NCBI GenBank assembly: GCA_965278945.1
Contig: OZ257128.1
Span: 1,364,001-1,428,000, forward strand
Direction of reading: 5' to 3'
Length of the DNA: 64,000 nt
Source of the DNA: UBA10649 sp965278945
GTDB lineage: Bacteria > Actinomycetota > Actinomycetes > S36-B12
Shown here: in pieces, positions 42,189 through 50,688 of the stretch
Position numbering within the stretch: position 1 is the stretch's first letter
Layout: the number at the start of each line of letters is the position of its first letter
Program-made: the position numbers and the translations under genes
The notes under the pieces: model-generated
Seen by the model: only the letters and a program-made list of their open reading frames with translations
The model's database searches: none
What the model was told of the DNA's origin: nothing

Positions 42189-43316
42189 ATGGACGGCGTC
42201 CCGGGCTTTGTCCCGAGGCTGCTGAGCGACCCTTCTGTTGGGCTGTTCCGCGCCGACGAGCGTGTGTTTGAGGCGATGCTGGACGGGTGGCGGGCGCAGA
42301 TGCTGGCCCGTGGGCTGACCGTCGGCACGATCGAGGGCCGTTGCCGGCTTGTAAGCCGTTTCCAGAGTTTCACCGGGGAGTTCCCGTGGACCTGGCGCCC
42401 GGCTGATGTGGAGGACTTTCTCGCCGACCGACGTTCGGGCGAGAGGCCGATCAGCCTGACGACCTTGCGGTCGGACAGCAACGCGATCGGCATGTTCTGC
42501 GCCTATGTGACCCACCCGAGTTACGGCTGGGGTGGGTTCTGCGAGGCTACTTTTGGTGACGTCCCTTCACAGATCTGCTTCGAGTGGAACACTCCCCGGC
42601 ACACCACCGATGACGCAGTGCCACCATCTCGTCGCGCGTTCACCACGATTGAACTCCAGCGACTCTTCGACCACGTGGACGACCTGGTGGACCGTGAGTT
42701 CGCCGCGGGCAGCAAGCGGTGGCTCCCGATGCTACGAGACTCAACGGCGTTCAAGGTGTGCTACGCGTACGGGCTTCGTCGCCGCGAGATCACCATGCTG
42801 GATGTCCACGACTTCGGTCCTAACCCGCACGTCCCGGCCTATGGGTCCTTCGGGGCCGCCACTATTCGCTGGGCCAAGGGCACGGCCGGTTCCGGGCCTC
42901 GTCGACGCACGGTCCTGACGGTTCCCGAATTTGACTGGGTGGTTGAACTGCTCCAGTTCTGGACCGCGCCCAGTGGTCGCGGAATGTTCGCGACCGCCGA
43001 CCGCTCGGCGGCGTTGTGGCCCAGCGAACGCGGGGAGCGAATCACGCTCGGCAGTCTTGGGGACGCATTCGCCCACGCTCGCGACACCGTCGGGCTTCCC
43101 AAGGAGCTCGGCTTGCACTGCCTGCGCCACTCGTACGTCACACACTTGATCGAGGCCGGCTACGACCCCGTCTTCGTCCAGACCCAGGTCGGACACGCCT
43201 ATGCCTCCACCACCGGCCTCTATACGTCTGTCTCAGCGGATTTCAAGCAGAAGGCCGTGCAGCAAATGATCGCCCGCCGCATCGCACAACCCCAGGAGAT
43301 GACGTTCCATGCCTGA
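42189..43316 (+). CDS. Tyrosine recombinase/integrase (unit B)
   Basis: 375 residues from the ATG at 42189, which has GGAGG 5 nt upstream; upstream in-frame ATGs at 42138 and 42153 lie inside or before the palindromes. The start aligns with that of unit A. Catalytic residues are intact: Arg in YGLRRREIT, H-x2-R in LHCLRHSYVTHL, His in TQVGHAYASTT and Tyr in GLYTSVS. It overlaps the next HTH gene by 8 nt. Confidence 0.88.
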   Translation: MDGVPGFVPRLLSDPSVGLFRADERVFEAMLDGWRAQMLARGLTVGTIEGRCRLVSRFQSFTGEFPWTWRPADVEDFLADRRSGERPISLTTLRSDSNAIGMFCAYVTHPSYGWGGFCEATFGDVPSQICFEWNTPRHTTDDAVPPSRRAFTTIELQRLFDHVDDLVDREFAAGSKRWLPMLRDSTAFKVCYAYGLRRREITMLDVHDFGPNPHVPAYGSFGAATIRWAKGTAGSGPRRRTVLTVPEFDWVVELLQFWTAPSGRGMFATADRSAALWPSERGERITLGSLGDAFAHARDTVGLPKELGLHCLRHSYVTHLIEAGYDPVFVQTQVGHAYASTTGLYTSVSADFKQKAVQQMIARRIAQPQEMTFHA

Positions 43317-43662
43317 GCAGCGCCGCATCGGCTACAACTGGAACCTGCGAGCCGTCATGGCGCGGCGAAATCTCTGGAAGACGACCGAATTGATGCCGCT
43401 GCTGAAGGCCCGGGGCATCAACCTGTCCGAAAGCCAGGTCTACCGACTGGTGACCAGCACCCCCGAGCGCATTCCTGCACGCACCTTCGCGGCCCTGTGC
43501 GACATCCTCGACTGCACACCTAACGACCTGTTCGAGCCGGTGGTGGAGATGCGGGCCGCCAAGACGGCAAACGCGCCACGGCGTCCCGAGGACATCGGAG
43601 TCAAGCCCGGCGACCCCATTGCCCGCCGCATCCGGTTGATCCCGCCAGACGAGGATGAGTAG
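43309..43662 (+). CDS. Small Cro/C1-type HTH protein (unit B)
   Basis: 117 residues, homologous to the unit A HTH protein over the whole helix-turn-helix (NLRAVMARRNLWKTTELMPLLKARG, SESQVYRLVTSTPERIPARTFAALCDILDC). The tail is charged. It overlaps both neighbours, by 8 nt each, so the unit is translationally coupled. Confidence 0.82.
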   Translation: MPEQRRIGYNWNLRAVMARRNLWKTTELMPLLKARGINLSESQVYRLVTSTPERIPARTFAALCDILDCTPNDLFEPVVEMRAAKTANAPRRPEDIGVKPGDPIARRIRLIPPDEDE

Positions 43663-44440
43663 ACCCCGCAAGGCAAGCGATCCAGATACGTGGCCGATCC
43701 CCTGCGGTCGCTGCGGCGAGCACCACAAGATCGTCGCCCACTGGCCCGACGGCGGCGTATGCGGTCACTGCTATCAGAGAGCGAAACGAACGCGCGGCAC
43801 CTGCGGATGCGGGCATCAATGCGTCCTGCCCGGATCGATTGACGGCCTACCAGCGTGTCGGCGGTGCTCCGGCGTCAAGCTCAACATCGACTGCCAAATT
43901 TGTGGATGCGAGGACGAACTCTACGACGGCGGGCGATGCTGGCGGTGCGCCTTGGCAGCAACGGTCGACCGCCTCCTCACCAATCCGTCGAGCGGGACGA
44001 TCGCACCCGAACTGGCTCCCCTGGCCACTGCGCTCACGTCGATGAAGCGTGCCAACAGCGGACTCACTTGGATCCGGCAAAAGCACGTCGCCCAGTTCCT
44101 TCAGACCCTCGCCGTGGAACCGACCGTGACGCACGAGACGATCGACGCCCTACCTGCCTCACGAACACGCGAGTACATCCGCGGACTCCTCGTCGAACAC
44201 GGCACACTCCCCCAGCGAGACCTCTACCGCGCACGCTACGAACAATGGGCACGCGACGCACTCGACCGGCTCACCGACCCCGTCAATCGCGGCTCCCGGA
44301 ACCGCTGTGTGAATCGTCGAACGCACCAGTTGCAGGATCACCTGCACGTCATCGGGGAACGTCGCAATGTAGTCGTCGAACGTCGCGTGCTTGTGTGCCA
44401 TGGCGCGAGGCTAGCGACGCCCGCACGCCGGTATCCTTGA
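43655..44440 (+). pseudogene. Truncated zinc-ribbon protein (unit B)
   Basis: The reading frame stays open for 261 codons, but similarity to the unit A protein ends near 44285, about 210 codons in, after YEQWARDALDRLTDP. The zinc-ribbon part (CGRC, CGHC, CRRC, CQIC, CWRC pairs) is kept; the recombinase-like C-terminal half is lost. The remaining codons read antisense through the start of a DUF1801 gene. Unit B therefore lacks a complete third protein. Confidence 0.7.
44159..44401 (-). pseudogene. 5' fragment of a DUF1801 (YdhG-like) gene
   Basis: From the ATG at 44401 the first ~39 codons (TFDDYIATFPDDVQVILQL, then RSTIHTAVPGA) match the start of DUF1801/YdhG-like proteins. Beyond about 44285 the frame only reads antisense to the truncated zinc-ribbon gene. 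The rest of the DUF1801 gene is not seen in the window. It marks one breakpoint of the recombinase cluster. Confidence 0.65.
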
Positions 44441-44447
44441 CCGTCCC

Positions 44448-44519
44448 GCCCCTGTAGCTCAGTGGTAGAGCAACCGCCTTGTAAGCGGTAGGTCGTCAGT
44501 TCAATCCTGACCGGGGGCT
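44448..44519 (+). tRNA. tRNA-Thr (anticodon TGT)
   Basis: A full 72-nt cloverleaf: acceptor GCCCCTG/CGGGGGC with one G-U pair and discriminator T, D arm GCTC/GAGC, anticodon stem ACCGC/GCGGT with loop CTTGTAA (anticodon TGT), and T arm GTCAG-TTCAATC-CTGAC. CCA is not encoded. It sits between the recombinase cluster and the lower-GC catabolic region, a typical island boundary. Confidence 0.93.
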
Positions 44520-44609
44520 CACCTGCCGGACCGTGTCTTGGCCAATGGCTTTCTGCTGTTTGAGGTGATTGGTCAGACTCCCGGACCACTCGCCACGACG
44601 GAACCAGAT

Positions 44610-45305
44610 CTATTGTGCGGTCCAACCGCCGTCAACCACCAAGGAGCTCCCTGTGATGAACGACGCGCGAGGAGAGGCAAGAAACATCACTGCAGATACC
44701 AACTCATCCGGTTCACCAAAGCGATTCTGCGGGACTCGGTCTAGGAGCCGCTTGCTCCACCTTTCGCTCTCACGCAACCCTTTCGTCATGTCGGTCGCGA
44801 AGTAGCCAGGGCAGACGGCGTTTACTCGGATGTTGCGCGAGGCCCATTCCACCGCAAGGGTCCTGGTCAGAGCGTCTATGCCGCCTTTGCTCGCGCTGTA
44901 CGCGGCCAGCCTCGGCATTCCGACCGAACCATGAATGCTCGAAACGTTTACGATCGAGCCTCCACCGTCGGCCATCAGGCGAGAACCTGCTTGGCAACAC
45001 AGGAAAGTCCCTGTGAGGTTCACAGCGAGCACCTGGTCCCATTCCGCCATTTGGACATCCTCAGATCGGGTCATGGACGGACTGATACCCGCACAGTTGA
45101 CGACAACGTCGACACCCCCCCACGCCTCCGCGATCCGCCGCTCCGCTTCGCTCACGTCTGCCGGCGAGGTCACCGAACCGGGCACCGAAAGCACTCCGCC
45201 AGTCTCGACCGGTGTTCTTGCGGTCGCGGCGACCCGCGCGCCGGCCTCGAGAAAACCACTCGTTATGGCTACTCCGAGCCCGCGACTCGCGCCGACGATC
45301 CACAC
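44610..45305 (-). CDS. SDR family oxidoreductase at the end of the ABC importer operon
   Basis: 231 residues. NAD(P) motif GASRGLG at residue 5, NCAGISPS, catalytic Ser in VSSIHG and YSASKGG (Tyr-x3-Lys), and VNAVCPGYFATDM. The GTG at 45305 leaves an unusually short first strand; codons upstream (ELFDGAR) look like normal SDR sequence back to the binding-protein stop, but no good start codon is present, so the true start may be unusual. It follows the importer genes and may oxidise or reduce the imported substrate. Confidence 0.82.
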   Translation of the reverse strand: MWIVGASRGLGVAITSGFLEAGARVAATARTPVETGGVLSVPGSVTSPADVSEAERRIAEAWGGVDVVVNCAGISPSMTRSEDVQMAEWDQVLAVNLTGTFLCCQAGSRLMADGGGSIVNVSSIHGSVGMPRLAAYSASKGGIDALTRTLAVEWASRNIRVNAVCPGYFATDMTKGLRESERWSKRLLDRVPQNRFGEPDELVSAVMFLASPRASFITGSSLVVDGGWTAQ

Positions 45306-45350
45306 TCGGGCACCGTCGAAGAGCTCGTACGAGAGATTGGTTGACAGAAC

Positions 45351-46499
45351 TCAGCCCACCAGCCAGAGCTTCTTGAACTGATCTTGATAGTCGGCAACGC
45401 CGAGGTAGTTGCCTTCGGGATCCAGAACGAGACTGTCGACATCCTCGGACACGAGCAATTGCGACGGGAGGAGCGTAGTTTCGACCGGCTGACCGCCGAT
45501 TATTCGAGCGAAGGCATCGACCACTCGCCAGCCGGTGACCGGTGCCGAATAAGCCGTCCATGCGGTCTGGGTGCCTTCCTTGATGCCCGCGATGGCCTGC
45601 TTCGTGGCCAGGTTGCCGCCGAGGATCAACGCTGGGTCCGCGTCCTGTGCGACGAGTTCCTCGGAAATGCCTTCGAACAGGTCGCCCGCGTCGGCGACGA
45701 CCCACTGAGCCAAGGGGTTGGCGACAATCGCTGTGGCCGCCTCCTGCATCGCCTCAGCGCCTCCGGTACTCGACAAGTCGTTCTGCGTGACCAGGCAGCC
45801 AGGGCACGCTGAGGTGAGAGTTGCGGCGAGCGAATCCCCAAAGGCGGCAGAGGCAGGAGTGCCCGCGCGCCGATAGACGTCCACCGAGACCGAGCCACCG
45901 TTCTCTGCGGCCGAGACCTCAATGCCTGCGGAAAGCAGTTGCGCCCACGCATCCTGCTGCGCCGCGCCAGCAATGCTCGTGTCCATGAGGCCATCAGCCG
46001 GGTCAGAAACGCAACCGGTGCACACCAGGGGAACGCCAGCCGCTCCAGCCTGCACTGCTGCGTCGCGAACGATCTCCAGTTGCGCTCCCGAGATGTGGAT
46101 CCCCGACGGCTTGCTCGCCAGAGCCGCTTCGAACGTCGCCTCGAGGGATGCAGGATCTTCCGGAACACTCACTTCGAGGGTCCATCCCAACGCTGCTGCC
46201 GCGTCGGACATGGCTGCGGCGGTCGCGTCGTCGAGTTCATTGCCCCCGACGAGTGTGATGATCGTCGCTCCAGGTGCTGGCGACGCATTAAGGGGCGTCT
46301 CGATGCCGATGCTCGTCGGCGTCGCCGTCATGCTCTCAATTTCACCGGCCGCCGCGCTGGGGTCGAGTGGCTCGAACTCGCCGCCGATGATCTCGTTGCC
46401 CGGAGCCACGTAGTTGGGGTCATCGGCGGGCAGGCTGCAAGCGGCCAGGATCAGAGCGCACAGCGTGAGCGCACCCAGTCTGCAGGTGTTCAGTTTCAT
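45351..46499 (-). CDS. ABC importer substrate-binding lipoprotein
   Basis: 382 residues from the ATG at 46499. The signal peptide ends in a lipobox (LILAACS), so the protein is anchored outside the membrane. The rest is a periplasmic-binding fold of the sugar/CUT2 group. It is a diverged paralogue of the binding protein at 49241: shared blocks are PTSIG, a CPxC pair (CPGC), GWR.VD and YQDQFKKLW at the C-terminus. The ligand is unknown and need not be a sugar. Confidence 0.83.
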   Translation of the reverse strand: MKLNTCRLGALTLCALILAACSLPADDPNYVAPGNEIIGGEFEPLDPSAAAGEIESMTATPTSIGIETPLNASPAPGATIITLVGGNELDDATAAAMSDAAAALGWTLEVSVPEDPASLEATFEAALASKPSGIHISGAQLEIVRDAAVQAGAAGVPLVCTGCVSDPADGLMDTSIAGAAQQDAWAQLLSAGIEVSAAENGGSVSVDVYRRAGTPASAAFGDSLAATLTSACPGCLVTQNDLSSTGGAEAMQEAATAIVANPLAQWVVADAGDLFEGISEELVAQDADPALILGGNLATKQAIAGIKEGTQTAWTAYSAPVTGWRVVDAFARIIGGQPVETTLLPSQLLVSEDVDSLVLDPEGNYLGVADYQDQFKKLWLVG

Positions 46500-46528
46500 C
46501 AAATCCGCCTCTGCTCGGGGGCCATGGT

Positions 46529-47545
46529 CTACTGCTGTCGACTGCGGGACGTACGCACAGCGAGGGAGACGGCGACGACCAGAGCAAGCCCATTGAACAT
46601 GTCGGTCACCCACTGGGCTGCTCCGAGAAGTTGCAGTCCCTTGACTCCGGTCGCAAGCAGGAAGATCGCTACGAGTGTCCCGAGCACATTGAACCTGCCG
46701 GGGCGGATCTGGGTCGCTCCTAAGAACACCGCGGTAAACGCGGGCAGCAGGTACGGCATGCCCATGTCTGGTTGCGCGATTCCCAACCTGGCGACCAGCA
46801 CGACACCCGCGAACGCCCCGAGCATGCCCGATGCGACGAGAGTCAGAGTGGTGACTCGGCCAGTCCGAACTCCGGCAAGCCTCGCAGCGGTCGAGTTGCC
46901 CCCTACTGCGTAGATCCGACGACCGCCCGGTGTCATCTCCAGGATCCATATGAGGAGCAATGCGATGCCAACCATGTAGAAGACAGGGAGCGGAAGGCCG
47001 AGCAAAGACGTGCGGCCGAAATCGAGGAATGGCCCGTGGCCGTCCTCACTCATCCCAAGCTGCAGGCCGCCGGTGATCAGGAATGCGATTGCGAGCAAGA
47101 TGCTCGAGATGCCGAGGGTTGCAATGAACGAGTCGACCCCAAATCGAACAATCACCAAGGCATTTACCAGCCCAGTGATCATGCCAATCGCCAATGCGCC
47201 AGCCATCGCGACGACGACACCGTGGTGGTTGAGGACCGCCCAGGTGGCGAAGCATCCGCCGACCGCCACCTGGTTGGCCACAGTCAGGTCGAATGAACCG
47301 GCAGCGACCGGAATCAGGAAGGCCATCGCGACAATGGCAGTGATCGCCTCGTTGGACAGGATGCTCTGAAGCGTCTGAACATTGAGGAACAGATCGGGGA
47401 TCCACAGTCCGAAAACGATAATCAGCGCCGCGAGGACGTAGAGCCCGCTGAACCGGTCGAGGCCGATGTTGATCCTTCGGCGGCCGCTCGCTTCGCGGGG
47501 GCTTTCGCGAGGCAATGTAGCTGCGGCGTTGTCAGTCTCGGGCAT
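46529..47545 (-). CDS. ABC importer permease, RbsC/CUT2 type
   Basis: 338 residues from the ATG at 47545 (GAGGAG upstream), with about nine to ten hydrophobic helices. CUT2 permease features: GSFDLTVANQVAVGG near the first third and GGNSTAARLAGVRTGRV in the coupling loop region. As a homodimer it would form the pore for the ATPase encoded directly upstream. Confidence 0.9.
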   Translation of the reverse strand: MPETDNAAATLPRESPREASGRRRINIGLDRFSGLYVLAALIIVFGLWIPDLFLNVQTLQSILSNEAITAIVAMAFLIPVAAGSFDLTVANQVAVGGCFATWAVLNHHGVVVAMAGALAIGMITGLVNALVIVRFGVDSFIATLGISSILLAIAFLITGGLQLGMSEDGHGPFLDFGRTSLLGLPLPVFYMVGIALLLIWILEMTPGGRRIYAVGGNSTAARLAGVRTGRVTTLTLVASGMLGAFAGVVLVARLGIAQPDMGMPYLLPAFTAVFLGATQIRPGRFNVLGTLVAIFLLATGVKGLQLLGAAQWVTDMFNGLALVVAVSLAVRTSRSRQQ

Positions 47546-47596
47546 GAACGGAGCTCCTCGGTCTGGGTTGGAAGGCGACAATCTGCAGGTTCATGG

Positions 47597-49111
47597 TCAC
47601 GCCGACATACCAGCGACTCGTCCGATCGTCGCTGCGGTGATGCCGTCACCTGAGAGACGGTCGCCGGAAAGCTCGTCGGTGATCCGGCCGTACTGGAGGA
47701 TCAGGACCCGGTCGCACAGTTGAACGAGTTCATCATGGTCTGTGGAGACGATCAGGATTCCCGATCCCTGTGCTGCGGCCTCGGCGATGAATCCGTGAAT
47801 GTCCGCCTTTGATCCGATGTCCACGCCCTGAGTTGGCTCGTCAAAGATGAGGACAGTGGGTTCTTCGCGAAGCCAGCGCAGGACGATCGTCTTCTGCTGG
47901 TTGCCGCCCGAGAGCTGGAACATATGCGCCTCGGAGTCGCGCGGACGCACATCGAACCGACCCAGCCAATGGGAGACATCGGCAGCCTCACGCCGACCGC
48001 GCATGAATCCGGCAACCCAATGGCGTTCAGGGCTGACGATGGTGATGTTCTCCCGCAGTGTTTGCTCCATCAAGGATGCGTTCGCATGGCGTTCTGCGGG
48101 CACCATGCCCATTCCGCGCGAGATGGAGATGTCCGGTCGCTCCTGCGGCAGGGACTTGCCCTGCAGAACAACCTCGCCATGGCGCCGACGCCCGCCAAAA
48201 ATCAGTTGCGCGATCTCCTCGCGCCCAGAGCCCGTGACGCCAGCGACGCCAACCACCTCGCCGCGACGGACGCTCAAGTCGACGTTGTCGATGATCGCGC
48301 CACGCAACTGCGAGGTCTCGAGCACGATCTCGCCGTGCTCGCGCTCCGTCGCCGACTTCGCGAAACGCTCGATATCGCGTCCCACGACCTGAGCAATCAA
48401 GTCACTCTCGGACACGCCACGGACCGGTTGTGTTGCGACGAGCCTGCCGTCGCGGAGCACCGTCACGGTGTCAGCCATCTCGAACACTTCGTCGAAGTGG
48501 TGCGAGACAAACAATACGGCCATTCCGGAGTTCGCAACTCGGCGCACAAGTGCGTGCAGTCGCTCGGCCTCCTCGCCGGGCAGGTTCGCAGTCGGCTCGT
48601 CAAGGACGAGAACCTTCGCGGCATGTTCGCTTACGGAGATCGCGCGCGCGATCGCGACAGCGGTCCGCTCGCTCATGGCCAGATGGCCTACAGCCGCAGT
48701 GACGTCGATCTGGTAGCCGAGGTCCGCCAGTGCCTGGCGAACTGCCTTTCGGGACTTGGACCAGCGAATCATCCTGAGCCAGCCCGTGATGTAGTTGTCG
48801 GCCAGCGCCATATTGTCGACCGCGTCCATGTCCAGGACGAGACCAAGATCTTGATGCACGAAGCGCAATCCAGCGGCTTCGCTCGCAGTCGGGTTCTGCA
48901 GGTGCAGGTCCGTTCCGTCTACTTGCACGCCGATTCCCGGCTCCGGCGCGTACAGTCCAGCAAGAATCTTGATCAGGGTGGACTTGCCGGAGCCATTCTG
49001 GCCGACCAGCGCTCGGACTTCGCCGGGCTCGATCTCAAGGCTGACGTCTTCCAGGACCAACATGGGGCCAAACCGCTTCGACGCATGCTGAATGGACAAC
49101 GCGCTCGTCAT
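47597..49111 (-). CDS. ABC importer ATPase, RbsA/CUT2 type (two domains)
   Basis: 504 residues with two nucleotide-binding domains. The first has GQNGSGKST, LAMSERTAVAIARAI and VLVLDEPTANL; the second has the degenerate Walker A GVTGSGREE usual in RbsA, LSGGNQQKTIVLRWL and LIFDEPTQGVD. It energises the permease encoded downstream. A large stem-loop lies between it and the preceding binding-protein gene. Confidence 0.92.
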   Translation of the reverse strand: MTSALSIQHASKRFGPMLVLEDVSLEIEPGEVRALVGQNGSGKSTLIKILAGLYAPEPGIGVQVDGTDLHLQNPTASEAAGLRFVHQDLGLVLDMDAVDNMALADNYITGWLRMIRWSKSRKAVRQALADLGYQIDVTAAVGHLAMSERTAVAIARAISVSEHAAKVLVLDEPTANLPGEEAERLHALVRRVANSGMAVLFVSHHFDEVFEMADTVTVLRDGRLVATQPVRGVSESDLIAQVVGRDIERFAKSATEREHGEIVLETSQLRGAIIDNVDLSVRRGEVVGVAGVTGSGREEIAQLIFGGRRRHGEVVLQGKSLPQERPDISISRGMGMVPAERHANASLMEQTLRENITIVSPERHWVAGFMRGRREAADVSHWLGRFDVRPRDSEAHMFQLSGGNQQKTIVLRWLREEPTVLIFDEPTQGVDIGSKADIHGFIAEAAAQGSGILIVSTDHDELVQLCDRVLILQYGRITDELSGDRLSGDGITAATIGRVAGMSA

Positions 49112-49176
49112 CTACCACTCCTTGATTTGATCGGATCCGTCGGCCGTCCGCGGTCAGCAACTCATCAAAGTCGTCA

Positions 49177-49220
49177 AGATCGCGGGTGGTGGAACGCCAA
49201 GGCTCCACCACCCGCGATCT
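49177..49220 (-). terminator. 17-bp stem-loop between binding-protein and ATPase genes
   Basis: AGATCGCGGGTGGTGGA (49177-49193) pairs perfectly with 49204-49220 across 10 nt, with a further GCC/GGC pairing in the loop. It follows the binding-protein stop by 20 nt within the operon. Such intercistronic structures often stabilise the upstream mRNA or cause partial termination, giving more binding protein than ATPase. Confidence 0.7.
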
Positions 49221-49240
49221 GACGCTGCACGTCGATGTGG

Positions 49241-50386
49241 TTACGAAATCTTCCACAACTTGGCGAACTGTGCCCGGTAGTTCGGGATGCCGATGAACTG
49301 GCCGAACTCGTCGAACGATGCCGCCCCAATGTTCTTGGGTGTCAGGATCTGCATCGGCACGGCGTTGTTCTGTGTCGTCATCTTTTGCAGCATGCGCGAC
49401 ATGTTGTCGACGGCGCGCCAGCCGACAATCGGCAGGGCCTGAGCCATGCCCAGGGTCTGCTGTCCTTGGCGAATCCCGGTGAAGTTGGACACCGCCGCGA
49501 TGTTACTTGCGTAGTTCATCTTGGTGATGCCTGCCGCTGCGAGAGCCTGGGGAACTCCAACAAGGAAGTCGCCGTACGGCACGACAATCCAGTCGGTCTT
49601 GGGATTGCGCTGGACCACCGAGACCATCGCTGGTGGCATCTTGGTGCCAATCTCGGTCAGGCTGGTGAAGTTGTTCTCCGCAAGCTGGCACTTCGGGCAG
49701 ACGAGCTTGAACTGAGCGATCGCTGCCTTGTTGAACGCCTGGAACGTCGGGTAGAGCGGAACGCTCATGAACTGCACGTTGGCCAAGCCTCTTGACTGGA
49801 CGGTGACAGCAGAGGAAATGGCTTGACCCGAAAGGATCTGCGTCGCCGGAGACTGAAGACCGGTATTCCAGTTAGGTGCCGGAGTCGGCTCAACGATCTG
49901 GGAATCGACAACCAGGATGCCCAGGTCCGTCGACTGCTTGATGAGTGACGCGCCGACCACCGATGGCTCGATGGCATTCATGTAGATGCCCTGGCACCCG
50001 GAGTCGAGCGCCTGCCTAAACGTGGACTGAATCTTCTCCGGGGTTGTTGCGCCGGTGAACTCACGGTAGTTCCACCCGAGGACGCCAGCAGCCTCCTTGG
50101 CCCCTCTATGGAGCGCGGCTCCACCCGAGGATCCGGAGGACACAGCGCAAAGGCTGAACCCGGCCTGTGGTCTCGCCTTCAAGGGGACTGTCACGCCGAT
50201 GGAGGTCGGAATCTTCGCAAACTGCGCGGTAATCTTCATGGCCCGAGCCATCGCCTTGGCCGCAGCATCGTCCTCCGTCGGAGCCTGCGAATTATTCAGT
50301 GCTGTCGCCGGCGACGTTGCTAAGCCGGTCATGAGTATCGAGGACGCTGCGACCGCGGCCCCCAAGAATACGAGTGACTTGCGCAT
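49241..50386 (-). CDS. Secreted substrate-binding protein of the ABC importer
   Basis: 381 residues from the ATG at 50386 with GGAAAGAGAG upstream. A Sec signal peptide (MRKSLVFLGAAVAASSIL..ATALN) shows no lipobox. Periplasmic-binding fold with the same PTSIG, CPxC (CPKC), GWRAVD and YRAQFAKLW blocks as the lipoprotein at 45351. First gene of the five-gene importer operon. How a non-anchored binding protein stays near a Gram-positive membrane is unclear. Confidence 0.83.
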   Translation of the reverse strand: MRKSLVFLGAAVAASSILMTGLATSPATALNNSQAPTEDDAAAKAMARAMKITAQFAKIPTSIGVTVPLKARPQAGFSLCAVSSGSSGGAALHRGAKEAAGVLGWNYREFTGATTPEKIQSTFRQALDSGCQGIYMNAIEPSVVGASLIKQSTDLGILVVDSQIVEPTPAPNWNTGLQSPATQILSGQAISSAVTVQSRGLANVQFMSVPLYPTFQAFNKAAIAQFKLVCPKCQLAENNFTSLTEIGTKMPPAMVSVVQRNPKTDWIVVPYGDFLVGVPQALAAAGITKMNYASNIAAVSNFTGIRQGQQTLGMAQALPIVGWRAVDNMSRMLQKMTTQNNAVPMQILTPKNIGAASFDEFGQFIGIPNYRAQFAKLWKIS

Positions 50387-50483
50387 CGAACTCTCTTTCC
50401 GTCGTAGTTTGTGCGTGCGGTGGTGTTCGAGTGTGCCGAGGCGGAGTGCCAGAACTCCCATAGATCGACAGGACTTTTAACAT

Positions 50484-50494
50484 GACCGGTCGGT
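50484..50494. promoter_or_regulatory. TetR-type half-palindrome at the importer promoter
   Basis: GACCGGTCGGT lies about 98 nt before the importer binding-protein start. It contains the palindrome GACCGGTC and resembles the perfect sites at 50640 and 57627. Candidate TetR site within the 302-nt divergent gap 50387-50688; the rest of the gap shows no gene. Confidence 0.4.
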
Positions 50495-50636
50495 ACAAAC
50501 AATACGTATCTTGACCCCTGAGGTGCTGTAGGCCGCAGGTTGTTACCGAGTTGTGATCTAGGCAATTCGCTCAGCATGCCAAGTGAATTGCCAATTCTGA
50601 CGTTCCCGCACCAAATCGGGAATTCGGCTTGCGCGT

Positions 50637-50654
50637 GTACCGACCGGTCGGCAC
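50637..50654. promoter_or_regulatory. TetR-type palindrome at the maoC promoter
   Basis: GTaCCGACCGGTCGGcAC, with a perfect 12-bp core CCGACCGGTCGG (50640-50651), 35-52 nt upstream of the maoC start. The layout ACCG-N6-CGG(T) is typical of TetR operators in acyl-CoA catabolism. Probably bound by the TetR encoded at 57776. Confidence 0.55.
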
Positions 50655-50688
50655 AATGCAGCGATACCGACCGCGACAAGGGAGCGCC

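Noticed and set aside
44159..44284. Coding continuation of the DUF1801 fragment
   Set aside because: Beyond about codon 39 the frame loses family similarity and is antisense to the zinc-ribbon gene.
38810..44440. Recent inverted duplication of one recombinase unit
   Set aside because: The two integrases and HTH proteins align only in conserved blocks and their DNA is dissimilar, so the units are old relatives, not a fresh duplication.
46500..46949. N-terminal extension of the lipoprotein gene into the permease gene
   Set aside because: A lipoprotein signal begins exactly at 46499, and the extension reads antisense-like sequence over the permease 3' end.
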